Origin: Acidaminococcus hominis
GTDB taxonomy: Bacteria > Bacillota > Negativicutes > Acidaminococcales > Acidaminococcaceae
Assembly: GCF_900291475.1 (NCBI RefSeq)
Contig: NZ_OLMM01000004.1
Span: forward strand, 186,001 to 250,000
DNA: 64,000 nucleotides
Reading direction: 5' to 3'
Part shown: positions 57,990 to 64,000 of the stretch, piece by piece
Numbering within the stretch: the stretch's first letter is position 1
Layout: every line of letters starts with the position of its first letter
The notes under the pieces: generated by a model
Database searches by the model: none
Told to the model about the DNA's origin: nothing
Seen by the model: the letters and a program-made list of their open reading frames with translations, nothing else
Made by a program: the position numbers and the translations under genes

Positions 57990-58841
57990 TTAGTCGTGGA
58001 CCCGGTAGTTTTTCAGCAGCAGTTCTCCCATCCCCGGCGTTTCCGGGTCATGGCTGCCCTTGCCCGTATCCAGGGCACGGATCTGTTCCATTTCTTCTGC
58101 CGTCAGGGCAAAATCAAAAATAGCCAGGTTCCCGGCAATCCGCCCCGGGTTGGTGGATTTGGGCAGGACAATCAGTCCGTCCTGCACCTCAAAGCGCAGG
58201 ATTACCTGTCCCACATTCTTGCCATACTTCTTGGCCAGGGCCTTGAGCAGCGGCTGCTGCAGCAGAGTTGTGTCCCCATGACCCAGGGGCTTATAAGCTT
58301 CAATTTTTACATTTTGAGGGGCCAAAAGCGCCCGCAGTTCCTTCTGCTGGAAGAAGGGATTGCACTCCACCTGGTTCACCGCCGGCAGGGAGTCAAATTG
58401 GGGCACAAAGGAATTCCAGATTTTAGGCGTCATGTTGCTGACCCCAATGGACTTTACCTTGCCGGCCTTTTGGGCCGCTTCCAGGGCTTTCCAGGCTCCA
58501 GGTACGTCCCCATAAGGCTGGTGCAGCAGGTACAGGTCCACATAGTCCGTGTCCAGGTTCTGCAAGGAAGTATCCAAACCCTTGGTAGCAGCCGCAAACC
58601 CGTAGTCCTGCAGCCACAATTTGCTGGTGATAAAAATTTCCTCCCGGGGAATGCCGCTGTCCTTCACTGCCTTCCCCACTTCAGCTTCGTTGAAGTAGGC
58701 CGCTGCCGTATCAATATGGCTATAGCCTGCCTTCAGGGCTTCCAAAACCGCCTTATAGGTGGAGCCATCATTGGGGATCAGGAACACCCCAAAACCCACT
58801 GCGGGGATTTGATTTCCATCGTTTAACTTAACATATTCCAT
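57990..58841 (-). CDS. Aldo/keto reductase
   Basis: 283 aa NADPH-dependent TIM-barrel reductase. Family signatures: GYSHIDTAAAYFNEAEVGKA (catalytic Asp and Tyr), ITSKLWLQDYG (Lys), DLYLLHQPYGDVPGAWKALE (His), GKVKSIGVSNMTPKIWN and IVLPKSTNPGRIAGNLAIFD (cofactor phosphate). The best match in type is the 2,5-diketo-gluconate reductase / methylglyoxal reductase group; the true substrate is unknown. ATG 58841 follows AAAGGAGAAACAAC. It is monocistronic. Confidence 0.93.
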   Translation of the reverse strand: MEYVKLNDGNQIPAVGFGVFLIPNDGSTYKAVLEALKAGYSHIDTAAAYFNEAEVGKAVKDSGIPREEIFITSKLWLQDYGFAAATKGLDTSLQNLDTDYVDLYLLHQPYGDVPGAWKALEAAQKAGKVKSIGVSNMTPKIWNSFVPQFDSLPAVNQVECNPFFQQKELRALLAPQNVKIEAYKPLGHGDTTLLQQPLLKALAKKYGKNVGQVILRFEVQDGLIVLPKSTNPGRIAGNLAIFDFALTAEEMEQIRALDTGKGSHDPETPGMGELLLKNYRVHD

Positions 58842-58911
58842 GTTGTTTCTCCTTTCCCAGAAAAGCAGCGCCCCAAACTGCAGCCGCTGCCCAAACACTT
58901 TGTTCCCCTTT

Positions 58912-58941
58912 ATTGTAGAAGGCTGCGGCCCCGCTGTACAA
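58912..58941 (-). promoter_or_regulatory. Promoter of the aldo/keto reductase gene
   Basis: Minus strand: TTGTAC (58941-58936), 18-bp spacer, TACAAT (58917-58912), leader about 65 nt. Confidence 0.65.
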
Positions 58942-59005
58942 TGCCAATCCCGAACCCCGGTATACGCCCAGCGCATACCTCCACCTGCCGTTGCCCCAAA
59001 GCAAA

Positions 59006-59041
59006 AATGACCTGCAAACCCCGTAGGTTCTGCAAGTCATT
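59006..59041 (-). terminator. Terminator of the rubrerythrin-like gene
   Basis: A 15-16-bp stem with two wobble positions (AATGACTTGCAGAACC with GGTTTGCAGGTCATT on the minus strand), then TTTTTG. Confidence 0.88.
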
Positions 59042-59059
59042 TTCGTACCACTGTAACGC

Positions 59060-59482
59060 TTATTTATAGCTGATGCCGTGGGCTTCAAATACCTTGGCCA
59101 GCCGCCGGGCGTGTTCGTCTTCTTCCGGGATGGTGGCGGCAATTTCGTCAGCAATTTCCGGCAGGCCCGCGTCCCGTACCTGCTGGGCCAGTTCCAGCAG
59201 CTTTGTCCGGGCCCCGGCTTCTGCCTGGTAAAAGCCTACGGCCCGTTTCCACAGGGCAGCTTCTCCTTCTGCGCCCGGGTTCAGCAACGCCCCGTATTTG
59301 CCTCCGTGGAAGGCATCTTCAGCGGCGTTGGCCAGCATAGCCTCTGCCAGGTCCTCCAGGCCATAGCTTTTAGCCTGGGCCGCCAGCACATAATAGGCGT
59401 TGGCACCGTTTACTTCTGCCCCGTGCAGGGTCTTTATCAATTCTTCTATGGCCGTTCCTTTGGCCGTCAATTTTGGATTCAT
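59060..59482 (-). CDS. Rubrerythrin/ferritin-like diiron protein without rubredoxin domain
   Basis: 140 aa, four helices with the usual ligand spacing: a Glu in KTLHGAEVNGANAYYVLAAQ, E-x-x-H in AAEDAFHGGKYG, a Glu in FYQAEAGARTKLLE, and E-x-x-H in IPEEDEHARRLAKVFEAHG. There is no CxxC rubredoxin domain, so electrons must come from elsewhere. Relatives remove peroxide in anaerobes. AAGGAGG and an extended -10 promoter with a leader hairpin lie upstream. It is monocistronic. Confidence 0.8.
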   Translation of the reverse strand: MNPKLTAKGTAIEELIKTLHGAEVNGANAYYVLAAQAKSYGLEDLAEAMLANAAEDAFHGGKYGALLNPGAEGEAALWKRAVGFYQAEAGARTKLLELAQQVRDAGLPEIADEIAATIPEEDEHARRLAKVFEAHGISYK

Positions 59483-59507
59483 GGTATAGCCTCCTTATAA
59501 CGACAGT

Positions 59508-59553
59508 GTCCTGGAAGCCAATCTTCCAGGACGGCTGCTGCCTCATTATACCA
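59508..59553 (-). promoter_or_regulatory. Promoter and leader hairpin of the rubrerythrin-like gene
   Basis: Minus strand extended -10 TGGTATAAT (59553-59545), then a perfect 10-bp hairpin (GTCCTGGAAG-ATTGG-CTTCCAGGAC, 59532-59508) in the leader, about 12 nt before AAGGAGG. The hairpin has no T-run, so it may affect stability or translation. Confidence 0.6.
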
Positions 59554-59589
59554 TAGTCCTGGGGTTTGTTCCGGTTTCCCCAAAAAGAA

Positions 59590-59622
59590 AAGGATTGGCC
59601 CGGCTAAGCCGTTCCAATCCTT
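59590..59622 (-). terminator. Terminator of the clpX-lon-engB cluster
   Basis: A perfect 9-bp stem (AAGGATTGG with CCAATCCTT), 15-nt loop, then TTCTTTTTG on the minus strand, 5 bp past engB. Confidence 0.88.
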
Positions 59623-59627
59623 CTCTT

Positions 59628-60263
59628 TTAGTTTTCTACCAGCTGATCCATAATCCGGTTGATCAAATCCTTCCGGGTTACATGGGAAGATGAGCTGTAG
59701 GTGATAATCTGGTCGTCCCTGAGGCCAAAGGTTTTCTGGTACAGGGCTTTCTGGCTGGCCACTGCGTTCTTGGACAGCTTGTCCGCCTTGGTCAGGATGA
59801 CCATCAGGGGCAGCCCCAGATTCAGCAGCCATTGGTAGCAGTCAATATCGCTTTCCATGGGAGCATGGCGAATGTCCATGAGTACACAAACCAGTTTCAG
59901 GAACTGGGAGTTTTCCATGTACTTGCAGATGAAGGCAGACCATTCGTTTTTGTTTCCCTTAGACGTCCGGGCAAACCCGTAGCCGGGCAGGTCCACCGCG
60001 TACAGGGTGTGGCGCTGCACCTCTTCCTCCACCTGGCGCTTGGCCTGGAAGGAGTAGAAGTTGATGGTTTGGGTTTTGCCGGGAGAACTGCTGACCCGGG
60101 CCAGGCCCTTACGCCGGGCCAAGGAGTTCAGCAATGAGGATTTGCCCACATTGCTCCGCCCGATAAATGCCACCTCATCAATGGTATCCTGGGGATACTG
60201 GGTGGCTTTGACGGCGGAAGCTACATAGTCCGCTCCGATGATATCCCACTGGGTTGTTGTCAT
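59628..60263 (-). CDS. engB: Ribosome biogenesis GTP-binding protein EngB/YsxC
   Basis: 211 aa. G1 GRSNVGKS (35-42), G2 SSPGKTQTINFY, G3 DLPGYGFAR, G4 TKADKLSKN. It is an essential 50S-assembly GTPase in many bacteria. It starts 1 bp after the lon stop, so it depends on lon transcription; lon-ysxC is a standard Firmicute pair. Confidence 0.96.
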   Translation of the reverse strand: MTTTQWDIIGADYVASAVKATQYPQDTIDEVAFIGRSNVGKSSLLNSLARRKGLARVSSSPGKTQTINFYSFQAKRQVEEEVQRHTLYAVDLPGYGFARTSKGNKNEWSAFICKYMENSQFLKLVCVLMDIRHAPMESDIDCYQWLLNLGLPLMVILTKADKLSKNAVASQKALYQKTFGLRDDQIITYSSSSHVTRKDLINRIMDQLVEN

Positions 60264-60264
60264 G

Positions 60265-62583
60265 TTATTCCTCCAAAGCCAGTTTGGTCACCTGATCCAT
60301 ATGCTCTACAGGAATGAATTCCATATCAGCCCGGACATTTTCCGGAATTTCTTCCAGATCCTGTACGTTCTGTTTGGGAATCAGCACCGTCTTCACCCGA
60401 TACCGATGGGCAGCCAGCACTTTTTCTTTCAGTCCGCCGATGGGCAGAACATGTCCTGTAATGGTGATTTCACCTGTCATGGCCAGGTCGGCCTTTACTT
60501 TCCGTTTCGTCAGTGCCGATTCCATAGCCGTAGCCATGGTAATACCGGCGGAAGGACCATCCTTGGGAATGGCACCTTCAGGTACGTGGATGTGGATGTC
60601 CACCTTTTCATTGAAGTCCGGCTCCAGACCCAGTTCTTTGGCCCGGGAACGGATATAGGTGAAGGCTGCCTGGGCAGATTCCTTCATCACATCTCCCAAT
60701 TGACCGGTGAGCACCAGTTTGCCCTTGCCCTCGCAGACCACCACTTCTATCTTCAGCAGTTCGCCGCCTACGCTGGTCCAGGCAAGGCCGGTGCAGACGC
60801 CCACTTCGGATCTGGCCCGCATATCGCTTTCCAGGAAAATAATGGGTCCCAGGAAGTCTTTCAGGTTGGACGGGGTTACGGAAACCTTCTCCACTTTCTC
60901 TTCCACAATCTTCCGGTCTGCCTTCCGGCATACCGTAGCGATTTTCCGCTCCAGATTCCGGACGCCGGCCTCCCGGGTGTAATCCCGGATAATGTGCTGG
61001 ATGGTGGCAGCACTCAGGGTCAGGTTCTTGCCGGTCAGGCCGTTGGCCTTCCGTTCTTTGGGCAGCAGGTGCAGCTGGGCAATCTTCAATTTTTCATCGT
61101 CGGTATAGCTGCTGAGTTCGATGACTTCCAACCGGTCCAGCAGAGGCGCCGGAATGGTTTCCACCGTATTGGCGGTTACAATCCAGAATACGTTGGACAT
61201 ATCATAGGGGAACTCGATGTAGTGGTCGCTGAAATGGCTGTTCTGTTCCGGATCCAGCACTTCCAGCAGGGCGGAAGCCGGGTCACCCCGGAAGTCAGCC
61301 CCCAGTTTGTCCACTTCATCCAGCAGGAATACCGGGTTGTCGGCGCCGCAGTCAATCATGCCGTTGATGAGACGGCCGGGCATGGCGCCAATATAGGTGC
61401 GGCGATGGCCGCGGATTTCGGCTTCATCCCGAATACCGCCCAGGGAAATCCGGGTGAATTTCCGGTGTACAGCCCGGGCAATGGATTCGGCCAAGCTGGT
61501 CTTGCCTACGCCGGGAGGTCCTACCAGACAAATGATAGGTCCCTTGTTGGTTTTGGTAATGGCCCGTACTGCCAGGTAATCCAGGATACGTTCCTTTACC
61601 TTCTTCAAACCATAGTGGTCCTTATCCAGGACTTCCGCAGCCTTTTTCAGGTCATAGTTTTCCCGGGTAGTCTTGCCCCAGGGCAGGGACAGCACCGTAT
61701 CCAGATAGTTGCGGATGACGGCACTTTCAGCCATCATAGGCGGCATCTTGTACAGCCGGTCCAGTTCCTTTTCCAGCTTCTGCTTCACGTCCTTGGGAAG
61801 CTTCAGCTTGCTCATTTTCGCTTTATATTCATCTACTTCGGACTCTTTATCGGAGCCTTCATCCAATTCCTTGTTGATGGCCTTGAGCTGTTCCCGAAGG
61901 TAATATTCTCTTTGGTTTTGTTCGATCTGTTTCCGGACCTGGGCAGAAATATCCTTTTCCAGGTTCACGATTTCCAGCTCTTTGCACAGATCGGTGTACA
62001 GCAGCTTCAGCCGGGTCTTTACATCCACGGCTTCCAGGATTTTTTCCTTTTCATCTATTTCAATGGTCAGGTACCCGGCAATCAGGTCGGCAATCCGGCC
62101 CGGGTCTTCCTGGTCCTTAAAGGTCAGCAGCACTTCGGAATTGACTTTCTTGGTGGCAACCACCCACTGTTCGAAGGTCTGCTCCATCATCCGGCGCAGG
62201 GCTTCCACTTCAGCGGAGTTGTCAATAATATCCGGGCGCTTTTCCACGTAGGCTTCCAGATTCATGCCTACGGCATCTACTACGGAAATCACTTCTACCC
62301 GTTCCAGGCCTTCCACCAGGATACGCATGGCTCCATTGGGCAGCTTCAGCATCTGCTTCACTTCCGCAATCACACCAAAGGTATACAGGGACTTGGCCGT
62401 CGGATCGGCATCTTCAGCAGAGCGCTGGGTAACCAGCAGGATCTGCTTGGTGGTGTTCATGGCGGTTTCTACAGATTTAATGGAGCGTTCACGCCCCACG
62501 TCCAGGTTGATGATCATTCCAGGGAATACGATAATCCCCCGCAATGGCAGTAAAGGTAATCTTAAACTTGTTGCATCCAACAT
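60265..62583 (-). CDS. lon: ATP-dependent protease La (Lon)
   Basis: 772 aa. N-terminal substrate domain ([20 protein letters not shown]), a coiled-coil region, the AAA+ core with Walker [13 protein letters not shown] and [11 protein letters not shown], and the C-terminal protease domain with Ser in [13 protein letters not shown] and Lys in [13 protein letters not shown]. It degrades misfolded and regulatory proteins. ATG 62583 is preferred (GGTGAAAACC upstream); the open frame extends 23 codons further without signals. It sits 3' of clpX. Confidence 0.97.
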   Translation of the reverse strand: MLDATSLRLPLLPLRGIIVFPGMIINLDVGRERSIKSVETAMNTTKQILLVTQRSAEDADPTAKSLYTFGVIAEVKQMLKLPNGAMRILVEGLERVEVISVVDAVGMNLEAYVEKRPDIIDNSAEVEALRRMMEQTFEQWVVATKKVNSEVLLTFKDQEDPGRIADLIAGYLTIEIDEKEKILEAVDVKTRLKLLYTDLCKELEIVNLEKDISAQVRKQIEQNQREYYLREQLKAINKELDEGSDKESEVDEYKAKMSKLKLPKDVKQKLEKELDRLYKMPPMMAESAVIRNYLDTVLSLPWGKTTRENYDLKKAAEVLDKDHYGLKKVKERILDYLAVRAITKTNKGPIICLVGPPGVGKTSLAESIARAVHRKFTRISLGGIRDEAEIRGHRRTYIGAMPGRLINGMIDCGADNPVFLLDEVDKLGADFRGDPASALLEVLDPEQNSHFSDHYIEFPYDMSNVFWIVTANTVETIPAPLLDRLEVIELSSYTDDEKLKIAQLHLLPKERKANGLTGKNLTLSAATIQHIIRDYTREAGVRNLERKIATVCRKADRKIVEEKVEKVSVTPSNLKDFLGPIIFLESDMRARSEVGVCTGLAWTSVGGELLKIEVVVCEGKGKLVLTGQLGDVMKESAQAAFTYIRSRAKELGLEPDFNEKVDIHIHVPEGAIPKDGPSAGITMATAMESALTKRKVKADLAMTGEITITGHVLPIGGLKEKVLAAHRYRVKTVLIPKQNVQDLEEIPENVRADMEFIPVEHMDQVTKLALEE

Positions 62584-62616
62584 GGTTTTCACCGTCCTTA
62601 CGTATAGAGAAAAAGG

Positions 62617-62638
62617 GGAAAAGGGATATCCCTTTTCC
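62617..62638 (-). terminator. 22-bp perfect palindrome between clpX and lon
   Basis: GGAAAAGGGATATCCCTTTTCC directly behind the clpX stop; CCTTTTTCTC follows on the minus strand. It is a weak intrinsic terminator or processing hairpin that could reduce read-through into lon. Confidence 0.6.
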
Positions 62639-62644
62639 TTTTCT

Positions 62645-63916
62645 CTAGGCATTCTTTCTTGTGTCGTTTTTCTTTTCCTTCAGCACCAGGGTGGGTTCCT
62701 TTTTGTCGGTGACCACTTCTTTGGTAACGATGCATTTTTCCACATCGTCCCGGCTGGGCACTTCGTACATCACATTCTTCATGATGTTTTCGATAATGGC
62801 CCGCAGCCCTCTGGCGCCTGCATTCCGTTCCAGGGCTTCATGGGCGATGGCTTTCAAGGCACTGTCCTCGAATTCCAGGTCCACATGGTCCATGGCCAGG
62901 AAGCTTTCGTACTGCTTGGTCAGCGCATTCTTCGGTTCGGTAAGAATCCGCACCAAAGCGCTTTCATCCAACTTGTCCAAGGTCACTACCACCGGCAGCC
63001 GGCCTACGAACTCGGGAATCAAGCCGTACTTCACAAAGTCCTCCGGCAGCACTTTCCGGAAAACATTTTCATCCTTCTTCTGCTGGGCAGTGGCGATATC
63101 CGCACCAAAACCCATACTCTTTTTGCCGGTACGGGCGTTGATGACGTTCTCCAGGCCCGCAAAGGCCCCGCCGCAGATAAACAGGATATTGGTGGTATCG
63201 ATTTGAATCAGTTCCTGATGAGGATGCTTACGGCCGCCCTGGGGAGGCACATTGGCCACGGTCCCTTCCAGGATTTTCAGCAGGGCCTGCTGTACACCTT
63301 CACCGGATACATCCCGGGTAATGGAGGGATTTTCCGATTTCCGGGAAATTTTGTCGATTTCATCGATATAAATGATACCCCGTTCTGCAGCAGGGATATC
63401 ATAATCAGCATTCTGGATCAGGCGCAGCAGAATGTTCTCCACGTCCTCCCCTACATAGCCGGCTTCCGTCAAAGACGTAGCGTCGGCAATGGCAAAGGGA
63501 ACCCGCAGGATTTTGGCCAAAGTCTGAGCCAGCAGCGTCTTGCCGCTGCCCGTGGGCCCCAGCATCAAGATGTTGGACTTTTGCAGTTCCACATCCGAAT
63601 GGTGGGCGCGCTCATAATTGATCCGCTTGTAGTGGTTGTACACCGCTACGGACAAGGTTCTCTTGGCATCTTCCTGTCCAATTACGTATTCGTCCAGGAT
63701 TTCCTTGATTTCCTTGGGTTTGGGCAAATCCGTCAGCGTTTCTGCTACCGGTTTGCTCAGGTCCTTCTCCAGCATTTCATTGCACAAAGCAATGCATTCG
63801 TCACAAATAAACACGTTATGACCCGCAATGAGCTTTTTCACCTGGCTCTGCTTTTTGCCGCAGAACGAACAGGTATACTCCGGCCCCTGGGGATTCATCT
63901 TATCATCAAATGCCAT
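62645..63916 (-). CDS. clpX: ATP-dependent Clp protease ATP-binding subunit ClpX
   Basis: 423 aa. The N-terminal zinc-binding domain has C16, C19, C38 and C41 (CSFCGKK and CDECIALC); Walker A is GPTGSGKT (119-126), Walker [11 protein letters not shown], and the ClpP-docking loop lies in the family's usual place (IGF is replaced by a MGFGAD-containing segment, SMGFGADI). It unfolds substrates for ClpP. GGAGGGG precedes the ATG, and clpP ends 36 bp upstream. Confidence 0.97.
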   Translation of the reverse strand: MAFDDKMNPQGPEYTCSFCGKKQSQVKKLIAGHNVFICDECIALCNEMLEKDLSKPVAETLTDLPKPKEIKEILDEYVIGQEDAKRTLSVAVYNHYKRINYERAHHSDVELQKSNILMLGPTGSGKTLLAQTLAKILRVPFAIADATSLTEAGYVGEDVENILLRLIQNADYDIPAAERGIIYIDEIDKISRKSENPSITRDVSGEGVQQALLKILEGTVANVPPQGGRKHPHQELIQIDTTNILFICGGAFAGLENVINARTGKKSMGFGADIATAQQKKDENVFRKVLPEDFVKYGLIPEFVGRLPVVVTLDKLDESALVRILTEPKNALTKQYESFLAMDHVDLEFEDSALKAIAHEALERNAGARGLRAIIENIMKNVMYEVPSRDDVEKCIVTKEVVTDKKEPTLVLKEKKNDTRKNA

Positions 63917-63952
63917 CTGACACCCCTCCTAACAGCCAGGGCAAGATGGGTC

Positions 63953-64000
63953 TTACCCCTTACTGATGGAATGCGCATTTTCGACCACCTGGTCTACCAA
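63953..64000 (-). CDS. clpP: ClpP C-terminus, partial
   Basis: Only the last 15 codons are inside the window: LVDQVVENAHSISKG then TAA (63955-63953). The LVDxV pattern is the end of ClpP, and clpP-clpX is the standard order. The start and catalytic triad lie outside the window, so this rests on context and a short match. Confidence 0.7.
   Translation of the reverse strand: MVDQVVENAHSISKG

Overview
The window looks like a chromosomal segment of a diderm Firmicute of the class Negativicutes, most likely Acidaminococcus or a close relative (inference). The housekeeping gene order is Firmicute: ylxM-ffh-rpsP-khpA-ylqD-rimM-trmD, rplS, lepB, rbgA-rnhB-yraN-comM and clpP-clpX-lon-engB. Shine-Dalgarno sequences are strong and GC content is about 55%. 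Yet there are two giant type Va autotransporters with C-terminal beta-barrels ending in phenylalanine, which need an outer membrane. Nearly all host genes lie on the minus strand.

1-5.7 kb is the right end of a prophage that continues to the left. Leftward genes encode DUF2815 (cut by the window edge) and DUF2800 proteins, a small membrane protein and three small DNA-binding proteins. A divergent immunity region carries 17-bp operators. Rightward genes encode a repressor, a degenerate ImmA-like protein, a membrane-anchored protein with a MuF-like domain, and a tyrosine integrase that converges on rpsI.

5.8-16.2 kb holds rplM-rpsI, gltX, a DEAD-box helicase, a 348-bp element bounded by inverted repeats, a secreted tannase-like hydrolase, two PLP aminotransferases and a nucleoside kinase. 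16.3-23.7 kb is a leftward run: rbgA, rnhB, yraN (no ordinary start codon), comM, a prepilin-peptidase/PilM-like/PilN-like fusion in one reading frame, and a PilO-like gene. lepB lies upstream.

24.1-28.7 kb is the ribosomal/SRP operon; rplS also has its own promoter and leader. 28.7-43.5 kb carries thiD-thiM-thiE plus an unknown gene, transketolase, an EF-G-like GTPase with an altered P-loop, a TVP38-type membrane protein, recG, rpmB, a zinc-ribbon protein, pnp, and a flavodiiron protein divergent from a Crp/Fnr regulator with a palindrome between them.

44.3-57.9 kb is a tandem duplication of autotransporter genes (2601 and about 1503 aa). Each copy has a long 5' leader, an extended -10 promoter and a Fur-box-like palindrome at the same spacing, so control by iron is likely (inference). 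58.0-64.0 kb holds an aldo/keto reductase, a rubrerythrin-like diiron protein and the clpP(partial)-clpX-lon-engB cluster. I saw no tRNA, rRNA or CRISPR array.
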